Part shown: positions 12,101-23,924 of the stretch, piece after piece
Numbering within the stretch: position 1 is the first letter of the stretch
Layout of the letters: the number at the start of each line of letters is the position of its first letter
Source: Bagarius yarrelli
Taxonomy: Eukaryota > Chordata > Actinopteri > Siluriformes > Sisoridae
Reading direction: 5' to 3'
Assembly (NCBI GenBank): GCA_005784505.1
Contig: VCAZ01000012.1
Location: 1,760,511-1,824,510 of the forward strand
Length of the DNA: 64,000 bases
Position numbers and translations under genes: made by a program
The notes under the pieces: generated by a model
What the model was told of the DNA's origin: nothing
The model's input: only the letters and a program-made list of their open reading frames with translations
Database searches by the model: none

Positions 12101-15100
12101 AGATGACCGTGGGACTTTTGTGTTTTTATTTATGTGCTTTCTGATTGTTTATGTCATGTGGTTAGTCTTGCCATTCAACCCGGTCTTGTCATTAGCTCCT
12201 TGTTCTCTCATTGTGTCCAAGTGTTGTCTGTTTTCCTATTTAGTAGATGTATTTATAACCCTGTGTTTCATTTAGTCTTTGTCTTTATGTTGTTGTAAAT
12301 GTGTATGGTCCGTATCAAATCTCCAACAACTCTGTTGCTAATGCTAATGCTAACACTTATGCTAAAAGCTAAAGCTAGTTCCTTTTGTTTTTTTACAGCT
12401 TCTGTTTGAAAGATTGTTTCTTTATTTCATTAATCTTAATGTTGCATGAGTTATCAATGTTAAGAGTTACTATTGTTACCATCTATAATCAAAAATCTCA
12501 CAAATAATACACCCAAATCCAATACCAACCATCATTAGTCCATAATATCTTTACACCATTTATCTGTTATTATCCTGTATCAACTTGTCATGCATAATAT
12601 GGAAAAAATCTCACATGGTCTTTTTATATAATCACTTCCTGGTTTAAGAATGTTCCTGCTTTTGTTTTTCCCCACAGTAACAGCATTGCTGCCTCTGCGG
12701 TGTGTGCCTTTAACCTCAGTGCCATCACTCAGGCCTTTAACGGTCCATTTCGTTACCAGGAGAACCCTCGAATGAGCTGGCTCTCCACCCCGAACCCCAT
12801 CCCAAACTTTCAGGTTGGAAATGCACCAATGCCTGCTATCTGTTATTATGCTTTTATCAACAAAACATCTTATATTAGGTTGCAGTCACATCCCTTACAG
12901 TCGGATCACTCAAGAACTTGGAAATTTATTTTTATTAAGTAACTCATGAAATCTCTAGTCTCACAATTCCCAATGTATATTCCAAACGGTTTAAAAGTTC
13001 TAATCCATGTTTTTGACCCTAAATATCTGTTGCACTTCAGGCCACCCGAGTTTGAATCCCACCCTCTTTTCTCTCTTCCACCTTGTTTCCTGTCTATGTA
13101 CTGTCTTTCTAAAAGAGGCAAAAACAACCAAAAATACATCTTATAAATAAGGATGTGGACACTTTAGAGGCTCTTTAGAGTTTTCCCCAAACTGTTGGCA
13201 AATTGGTCTAGAACATCTTTGCATGTTGTAGCATTCCATTATTCCATCACTGGAACCAAGAGATCCAAACACTCTTCCAGCATGACAATGCCCCTATGCA
13301 CAAAGTCCCTGAGTTCTTCCACTCCAACCAGAACTCAGCGACTTTATGTCTGATTTCACTGCTACTATTGTGGCAGATTAATGTGTCTCTCTAAACTACG
13401 TTCCTATTTACAGTAAAGAGTTCAATTTCTGTTTTTCTGTTGGTTCTACTCAGTGTGGGACGGTAGGTGATAGTGGCCCTGGTGGGAATCTAACAGAACG
13501 GAGTCTGCAGGATGCTCAGCGACTCTTTTTGATGAGTGAGGTTGTGCAGCCTATATCTGTTGACCCCCTGATCAGCCAGGACAACACGCGCTTTTCCAAA
13601 CTCGTTGTGGACATAGTGCAGGGACGTGACACGTTATACCACGTCATTTACATCGGAACAGGTTGGACATGGCAAAAGCATTTTTTGTTGCATGTTACTA
13701 GCAACCCTGTGGCACTGAAATCACTGTTATCTGGTATGAAGAGGTGTCAAAAAGTTTCCAGACACGCCAACAGATGGCAGCAAATCTCTCATACATCCAA
13801 GATAAAGAAGTTTAACAAATGTGACTAATGTAATTTTTTTCAATTAAGTGTAATTTTTAAATCTCAGTCACAAAACGCTGTTCTACCATGTTTATTACAC
13901 AGAACATGGCACCATTATCAAAGCGCTTTCCTCATCAAGTCAAAATCTGCATGGCTGTTATCTTGAAGAGATGAAGCTTCTTCCAGCAGATCAACAGGAA
14001 CCAATCCTTAACCTGCAGATACTGCAGAGCGACAGGTCCCTATTTGTGGGTTTAAGCAGCAGAGTTCTGAAGATTCCACTAGAGAGATGCTCCAGCTATG
14101 AAACCCAACAGTGAGTCTACACACAAACACACACACACAAACACAATTGTTTTGGACTACCACATTATTCTTTAATTAAACAACACTTTCCAACACTACC
14201 TATGTGACAGGCGATGTCCAATATCCCTTTATTCTGGATCAGTGTCTTCTGCAAATGTATTAAATTAATTTAGCAATTTTGGCTAACGACCACATTCGTC
14301 TCTAATGGCAGCATTTCTTGCCAGCTGCCGTGCGGTTGAGCGATGTATCCGCGAGGACGATATATCTTCTACAACTTAATATCCTCATTCTGTAATAGAC
14401 AAAGTTAAGCAATTTTTCTAGCTGTCTGTAGTCGAGCGCATAAAGCGTTGGCCAATTTCATCCTGAGGCAGGAAATGACTATTATTCAGCTGAGCTTAAT
14501 TTACATGTCACACACTTAACTTGTCCCAGACAACATTACTAGCATCGCGCCTAGAGTTTTATGTGCAACTTCATTAAATTTATGAATGTCTATCGGAATT
14601 ATCTTTCACATAATAGCGACCAGGAAGAAGCAGCAGAAGTGTCTCCTTGCCCATATATATGTGTGTGTGTGTGTGTGTGGGTGTGAACAGCAGTTTTGAG
14701 ACCAGCTGATTTCCAGTCTGATATCAGGTATGAGAATGTATGTGGGTTTCGTATCTGGACAGAAAATCTCCCAGAGATTATTTCTTAAAATTCCACTTAT
14801 TAGTTTTTTGCCGAATGTCGTTATCCAAAGCAACATATGGGAAAGAGTGTGTCTGATGCCAAGTTCAAGTATCAAGTGGGCAAGTGGTGGTGTAGTGGTT
14901 AAGGTGTTGGCCTGATACCAGAAAGACCAGGGTTCAATTCCCAGCACCACCAAGCTACCACTGTGGCCCCAAAAAAATTTGCCATTTTTTGAAAATAAAA
15001 TAATTTAAATAAATTATAAATAAATAAAATAAAATAATAAATTAATATTGAACAAATATTGCTATTTACATACACACACACATATATATACATATAATAA

Positions 15101-18100
15101 GTCATTTTTCTATTTATTTCTAGATTAGCATCCTAATGTTTGTATGTACAATATGTTTCTGGAAGCCCCACTATTGAGATTTATTTAATAAATCTGGCGC
15201 TTTAATACTGTAGAAGCGAGTTAGTGCTATCAGGTGTTTGTGACAGATTTAGAGGAAACACCTAAACACCCCTGATCTTGGCAGGAAATACAAAAGCCTA
15301 TTTAGTTTTTCTTATTTTTTTATTTATGTATTTATTTATTCAGGGTGTCACCAAGAGTCTTCCAGGAGATACATCAGCTTGTGACAGGAGGGTTGGTGTG
15401 TGTGTGTGTTGTTGGTTGTGTGAGTAAACATCTAAAGTTTCTTTTTGTTTGAAATGGAGGACTTCTGAACATGATGTTTTGCCTTAGTAATGCCCTGAAG
15501 TTTGACCTAGCTACACACACACACACACACACAAATAATTGTCAAAATGTATTAGTGTTTTAAAGCTGTTTTGTGAGATTTGTTGTTTAACCCCAAATTC
15601 CTGTGGATGTATTGTGTTGGTTATAGACACACAATGACCACATGTAGGCCACAGAAGGTCATAGTAATGTGTAGGCTATAAAAGATCATACGATGGTTAT
15701 AGATGGTAATATTTGGTCAGTAAATGAAGTTAACAAACAAAATAACATGACTGCAGGTAGTTATGGTGCTACAGTAAGTGATCATATCTAGTCTATGATT
15801 GGTCACAGCTACTGTAGGTTATACACCCTTATTCAAGTTCTTACATCTGTTTCATTTTTTGTCCAATTGAGCAGTTAACGGTTAAGATAATGATTAGGTC
15901 CTGCAGTGGCAGCTTGGGGGTCCTGGAAATTAAACCCACAAACTTCCAATCAGCACCACTAAGCTAACATTTAGGATACAGATGATCATATTTAGTGTGG
16001 CGATGTTTAGAGGTAGGTTTTACATCAGGGGTGGGAAATCTCTGTCCTGGAGGGTCGGTGTTCTGAAGAGTTTAGCTCCAACTTGCCTCAACACACTTGT
16101 AAGTTTCAAGTATAGCTATCAAGATCTTGATAAGTTGGTTCAGGTGTGTTGGATTAGGGTTACAGCTAGCTCTGCAGGACACCGGCCCACCAGGACCGAG
16201 ATTGCTCACTCTTGTTTTAGATGGTCACTTGCAGTCCACAGATGGTCCCATGTGGTCCATAGATGGTCAAATTAGGGTTTTGTTTATATAGGTATATTTA
16301 CACTAGGTTTAGTTACATTTAGGGTACAGATGATCACATGTGGAGATGGGTAAATGTAGTCTTAATCTAAGGTTTGCATAATAAATAAAGTCTAATATAT
16401 TCAGCAGTGGCTAAGAAGATTAGGGCTCTAAATTGTTAATGGAAAGATCAGGGTCCAAGACTCACACAGGGCACCTGCTTTTTGGGGGGCAGTGGTGGCT
16501 CAAATGGTTAAGGCACTAAATTGTTGATTGGAAAACCTAGGTCCTTCAGTAAGACCCTTAATCTTTCTAGCCCTGCACTTTGACCCCAACTTACTAAGAT
16601 AGAATATGCAAAAAAACTAATTTCACTGTAAATGTGACAAATAAAGACATTCACATTTTACAAGCTGACACTGTTGGGCACTTGAACAAGACTCTTAACT
16701 GGTTTTGTACCCAGTTTCTTAAGATGGGACATGCAAAGAAACAAATTTTAGTGCAGTGAGGTTACAACTAAAGGCTCCTATTCTATTCTATAGATAGATA
16801 TTACCTTTATTATACATACAGTTGAGCAATTGGGGTTAAAGGCCTTGCTCAGGGGCCCAACAGTGGTAACATGTTGGTACGAGGAATCGAACCCACTATC
16901 GTCACGTTAGCAGTCCACCACCTCCCTACTAAGCTACCACCTGGCTATATGGGTGGTCATAATAAATTCATAGTCAAACCGAGGTTATACAGTAGATATT
17001 CATAATCTCTAAATAATTACACTGTCAGCCTGTGGTGCTCGATATTGACTCGTAATCTAGGTTTGGTCACATGTTCGCTCTTGAAAGTTAATAACAACCT
17101 GGTAGACAATGAAGAAATTCTTCTACTACACACGTCTCATAGGTTAGCTGTAATACACCAGAGCTTTTGTTGCTTATTAACTTATAAGAGAAGTGTGTGC
17201 ACTCTCAATTCTTAAAGCACTTAAAAAGCACACACACACACACAGAGTGAATACAGCTGTCAGATGCTGTTAGATTGTTATTGGGAAGCTGAGACTCAGT
17301 GGTGTGTGAAGAGCACCCTGTTGGTTTAGCATATGTGTGTTTAAAGAGATGACAAATATCTGGCATCCCAGACTTGTTTACTCACAGCGTCCACTGGGAA
17401 ACAGACGGAAAGAACAAAATCAAAGATTCCTATCTGTAAGCTGTTTCCGCAGCACAGATTAAATGAATAAAACAATGCGCTTTGGAAAAAGTTTTGGCCC
17501 CCTTCCTGATTTATACTCATGTCAGATTTGCTGCAGTAAATATATATCAGAGGAGGCTGAGTGAATACAAAGCATCTATATTTCATGTCAGCCATGTAAG
17601 CAAGTAATTTTTTATTTAATTAATTTTAGTTGCTTAAACAGCATTAACAATAAAATTGGCCTTGTTTCTTACATAAATGTGTGTTTGTTAATGCTGATTT
17701 ATTTACTAAGGTTGGTTCATCACATTGCGTCTTAAGCATCAATTAAACAGGACAGTAATAAAATTCGCCTAATGGAAAAAAAAACATTTCATTACAACAT
17801 TTAAAAAGCATAATCACTGGAATACCTGGCAACCCAGAGACTTATATTTATTGTGTTTTTTAAGCATCCTATTCCAGATGTTAGTCTCAATCTTACTTCT
17901 ATAATCCACACACTTCTGGAAAGTCTTTCCACTAGATTGGGTCATGTGACTGTGTGGATTTGTGTTCATTTAGTTACATTAGTAATAGTGAGATCAGACT
18001 GTAATTTTGGAGTGAAAAGGTCTGGGGTTCAGTCGGGGTTCCAGTTCATCCCCAAGGTGTTCACAGGACTCTGTTCAGGACATGAGAGTTCTTTTACACC

Positions 18101-18366
18101 AATCACAACACAGCATGTCCACATGGAGATCGGGGTTTTGTGCACAGGGACATTGTCATGCTGGAACATGGTATGAGTGTCTTTATTCCGGGGAAAGGTT
18201 TAATGTGTGTGTTTTGTTTTGAAGGGAATGCTTGTATGCAAGGGATCCATATTGTGGTTGGGACAGGAAACAGAGACGCTGCACTACTATTGAAGCCAGT
18301 TCCAACATGAGCCAGTGGAGCCAGAACATCACACAGTGTCCTGTAAGACATGCACACTTTAGCCTG

Positions 18367-18402
<36 letters not shown>

Positions 18403-18860
18403 CTCTCTCTCTGTGATTGGCTTCTTCTTTAACCAAATTATAAGAAAGACAAGAAAATTCCAGCAATGAAAATAAAATAAATAATGTTAACCTATAAGAA
18501 GAAATACTTCAAAATTAAAATGTAATTAAAAAGGCTGTGGTGACTGAAGAGGACGTGATCAATATCACACTTCACCTGATGCTGATTTTTTAGGAGCAAA
18601 ATCTCACTCGAGACGGCGGCTTCAGCTCATGGTCGACATGGCAGTCATGTACTAATGATGACGGAGGTGAAACTTCCAGCACCTGTCTGTGTCGCTCCCG
18701 GGCTTGTGATCATCCAGCCCCTCGGTGTGGGGGTGCTGAGTGTCTAGGTCCCACGATGGAGGTGACCAACTGCTCCAGGTACTGTCAGGTACAGGAGTGT
18801 TGGAAAAGGATGATGACATTTGTTGAGAACACCAGCCAGCACACACTTACTGTAGTCTTA

Positions 18861-18905
<45 letters not shown>

Positions 18906-19059
18906 AGTGGAGGTTGGACTCCCTGGTCCTCCTGGTCTCTGTGCAGCACCAGCTGTGGTGTTGGGTTTGAGGTTCGTCAGCGCTCATGCAGTAACCCCAC
19001 CCCTCGACACGGTGGAAGAGTTTGTGTTGGCCAGACGCGAGAGGAGCGGTAAGACTAAG

Positions 19060-19090
<31 letters not shown>

Positions 19091-21575
19091 ACACGATTGT
19101 AAACAGCATATTACATTTTGTGGAACAATTTCCATGCTTAATATGTGTGTAGGTTGTGTAACGAGGACTCTGTGTGTCCTGTGCCCGTATCCTGGGCTCA
19201 GTGGACGTCCTGGTCCACATGCACAGCAGTGTGTGGTGGCGGATTCCAGTCTCGGCTCCGAACCTGTGAGAAAGGAAACTCTTGCCTTGGGTGTCCTCAG
19301 GTAGAACACATGACCTGTCAATCAAAATAATGTCCTATTAAACCACGCCCTCTCAACATGGCAGCATTAATACAGTAACCAAATAATGTTTAGAAGTATA
19401 TTGTAACTAATGTTGATTGTTTCTATGGCAACACACATATTTTAACATCTTTGTAGTTTGTAGCTAAAAGGCGGAAACACACGGTAATGTTTATTAAACA
19501 TTGCTAATAATGCTAATGATATATGGTTTATAAGCATTAATGAATCCTGATATTACACTACAGTGATGCCTGTATCTGTATCACAAACTTTTTTTAAGTC
19601 CACAACTTTAAGTCCAATTAATTTTTTTTTTCCAATGTATTATTTTTCTGGTGAAAAAAAAAAGAATAACCTGATTTAAAATTAGAATCTGACTCAAAAT
19701 TGATTGTATTTCCGTATAAATCCAGAATCAGAATTGCACTAAAGATCTACATAAACACATAATTAAATTCAGAATCGGAAACTTCTTTAAATTCTATTTA
19801 TGTATGTAAATTGATTTAGAATCAGAATTGCACTAAAAATTCTATTTAAATACATAATTTAATTCAGAATCTTGTATTTATGTATGTAAATTAATTAAGA
19901 ATCAGAAATAGAATTAAATTAGACTCAAAATTTTGTTTATGTGCATAAATTGATTTATAATTAGGAATAGAATCATAATTAGACAGAACTGGAAAATTGT
20001 ATTTGTGCACATAAATTGATTCAGAATCAGAAATTGATTCAGAATCAGAGTCTTTGTAGTGGTTCAATGGCCTCCGGATTTGGGATTTTTATTTTTTAAA
20101 CCTATTTGTTCACTGCATTATTGTTTTAATCAACACAGCCAGAATAATTTATTAAGATACAATTGACAAAATGTTTTGTTCAGCTCACTTACAAGCAATA
20201 TAGATATCCTGTATGGTTAATATTTACCCTGTTAGAACACATTTGCAAATATATTGTAAATATTATAGAAAATATTTTTTATTTGATGTTCTACATGAAA
20301 AATAATCCAAGACTAATATATAATAGCTTAATTTCTCTTTAAATAAACATTGTAATCAGATCCCACAGACCCAAACACCACAAAAGTATACAATACGAGT
20401 ATACAAGAAGGGGGGGTATTATTACTTTAATAAATACACTAGCCAATCAGGTTTCAAAATGCAGAAGCAGTCTGAGTAACACTGATGATCCATAAGAAAG
20501 AGGAAGGGGTGTAGGATTGGACGCATAGCCATAGAATCTGTAACTACAAAGTCATTGTAACAATAAAGTTCTTGTATTTTACCACAAAGGGGACAAACCA
20601 AATAACTAACTTGTTCAAAAAGAAACTCAAACACAAATGTGTCTACGATCATCGTCAATAGGACGTGTGGCTGGACTGTAAAGATAAAAATTATTGGTTC
20701 TTGTGTAGGAGTACAGAACATGCAACTTGGAGGCGTGTCCCGAGGTACGTCGATTCACACCCTGGTCTTCTTGGTACACGGTGAACGTGACAATGGGCGG
20801 AGTCAGACAAGAACAGCGTGTGAGACACACCTGTCGAGCCCCACTGGCTGACACACACCTCCTCCAGCTGGGAAAACGCAAAGCAGAGACGCGTCACTGC
20901 CCGTCTGATGGTGGAGCGAAGAAGTGTGAGACTGATGGTAAAACACACACACACTGTCATAATTCTCAAACATCCAGTGCAATAATGTGATGTATAATGG
21001 AATAAACTCGGACAACATAATTAGCATAATCAGTACTGGCAGGTTGGGTATAAACCTTGTTGATAAATGATAATTATTCAGGCTGTGATGCTTGTCTTCC
21101 CTCTAAATTCCTCCCCTTAATGCAGATCTGGTACACGACTTAGTGAGCGTCGCACAAGCATTAACTCCAGCGCAAGGAGTCACCTGGTTGCCGTGGGAGA
21201 CGTGGTCGTCATGTTCCAAAGAGTGCTCCAGAGGGTTCCGAACACGGAAGCGCTCGTGTGTTTCTGCTGATGGTAAAAGTTCTGCGTTCCTGTGCAGTGG
21301 AACACCTGTGGAGTATCAGGACTGTAACACACAGCCGTGCCCAGGTACATGAACGGAACCTCAATACACACACCGGGGTACTGGAAAAATATCAACCAAT
21401 CATAACCAGATTTACCAGATTCAGTATTTGACTCAATGTATTTTATGTACATACATAATTTGATTTAGAATGAAACATTAAATCAGGACTGGATAAACAA
21501 ATGTATTTATGTACATAGATTGATTCAGAATCTTGATTCTTTCCTTGAGCTAATCGGACCACAAACAGTAAATAA

Positions 21576-21606
<31 letters not shown>

Positions 21607-23893
21607 ATAAATACTACCTCACGAATGTGCAATACCACAGTGCACTTTAAATAGGTTAAATGTTTTATTTTTACTGTTTTGTGCGTTGTTTTTGTTATTC
21701 ATTTATTCACTTATCTTCTGTATCCGCTTATTACCTAATTTGGGATCACGGGGATCTGCTGGAAAGACAGGAGGGGGACACCCTGGACAGGTCACCAGTC
21801 CATTACAGGGCCATACACACACTCACATGCACTCCTGTGGGCAATTTGGAATCACTAATCAACCTATTATACGTTTATGGACTGTGGGAGGAAACCGGAG
21901 AACCCGGAGTGAACCCACACAAGCACAGGGAGAACATGCAAAACACAGAACGGTCATCCATTGTGCGATGAATGACTTTATTAAATACAGTAGGACAGTT
22001 CAATATCGTAGTCACAGGGTAAGCAGAAGTCGTTAAACCGAAAATTGTATTCTGGTACTGGAATAGTTGTATAAAAGAGATAAATGCAAGTCGCTCTGGA
22101 TAAGGACGTCCTCCAAATGCTGTGAATGTAAATTTAAAAAAAATAATCAACATTTAGAACTTTCAATTCAAACACAAGAACCGAATTACGATTTGAAAAA
22201 GCAATAGAAATAATATCCCTAATAGTTTTTTCTTCCCTTTCTTTATTGCAGAAAGCTAAACAATGCTGATGTTTGTGTTGCAGTAAAAGGCGCCTGGACC
22301 TGCTGGTCATCCTGGTCTGAATGTTCTGCTTCCTGTGGAGGTGGACATTACCAACGTACTCGCACCTGTTCTAACCCCGCTCCTTCCCACTCAGGGGACA
22401 TCTGCATCGGCCTGCAGACTGAGGAGGCTCTGTGTAACATGCATGAGTGTGATGGTGAGTTACAAAAACACACCACATACAAGCACACACACACACTGGT
22501 TTTCCAGATGGTCTGTGAAGCATTACCTGGGTTTATCTTTTCATTGCTTTGTGTGTGTGTCATAGGTGGATGGGGGAAATGGTCAGAATGGACCCAGTGT
22601 GAGGATGGGCTTCAGTACCGCACACGAGTGTGTGAGATAAGCCCCGCCCCCTGTAAAGGGAACCACACGGAACAGAGACCGTGTCTTCCAAAAGATAGTG
22701 CGGGTAAATTCACATCTTCTGCTTCTTTACTCTGTTTTTTTTTCCAAAGCCAATTATACAAAGTATTTAATTAAAAATAGGAAATGAATAAAGTTTCAGG
22801 TAATGTGTTTGCAGACTATAACTATAGAATGGTGTGATTAAACGGAGATACTGAAGACCCTCCTGAATTAAAATTTTGTTCTATAACAAGCAGATCATGA
22901 AGCAGAAAAGTATTATTTTTAATAATACTTAATAATCCGGTCTCACCCAGATGATGATGGTCTACCCAGGGCTTCTAGGGGGGGGAATCCCCTCGTTGCT
23001 TACATCATACCCATGTTTTTACCCTTCTATGAAATTTTCATCTGTTAAAATTATATAGTATTTGTGGTTTTTTATGTTTATTTAATATTGCATTGTTTTA
23101 AATTACCATTGACATAAGATATTGGAAAAAAGATCTGACATTTAATGTACCCTGGGGCCTCTTGGTACTCACAGGAGCCCAAAGCAGCCACTTAGTTTTG
23201 TTTATGCTTTGTTTATTCTCGAGGTTACTTATTAATATTATCTCAGGGAATTTTCCTAACACTGTTTCCTCAGGCTTGCTGCATTTACTTGCATGATTTA
23301 TTTATTTAATTTTAATAAAAATTTAATTTGGAATCTGATTTTTTTTTTTTTCTGTAAAACTGCTTCGGGGATCAGGTTTATTGTTAAATATGCCAGACAA
23401 ATAAAACTAGACTGAATTAAATTAAAGTAAACTAATTGTAATTAAATTAAATATACTTATGTATAAAACCACAGAAAAATAATTTGGTTTCTTAACAGAC
23501 TTTCTCTGTTTTACTTTTTGCCGAGTAACAGCAGAAATACTGTCTGCTTTCGCTACTTTACCTCTCTTTTTTATTCCGTTTTCCAGTTGGCTCACCAGGA
23601 GGGAAGAAAGGATTAAACTGTGGAGGTAATTTAAATACCATCTTTATTTCACAGCATGCAACTTTCTAACAAAGTTTGCCCTGTAATATTATTTTAAGTA
23701 ATAAAACTTTTTACTGTGTCAATTTGTGTTTTTGACAGCTAAATTAATGGCTAGTTAATGAACTTTGCTAGGCTAATGAGCCTACTCGCTAGCTAAACAC
23801 TTAAATGAGATTATTATTCATTCTGTAAAACTTTGACCAGTCACTAATGATCAAGCTACAAAAACTATTAACACTCCCTCTATTTCCCTTTCC

Positions 23894-23924
<31 letters not shown>

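Larger units (their letters stand above)
14111..18224. other. sema5b 4.1-kb intron
   Basis: Repeat-rich: two (AC)n/(GT)n tracts (14660-14680, 15513-15534), SINE pieces, a hAT-like MITE (16026-16214) and repeat R (17925-18200). No gene seen. Confidence 0.75.
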
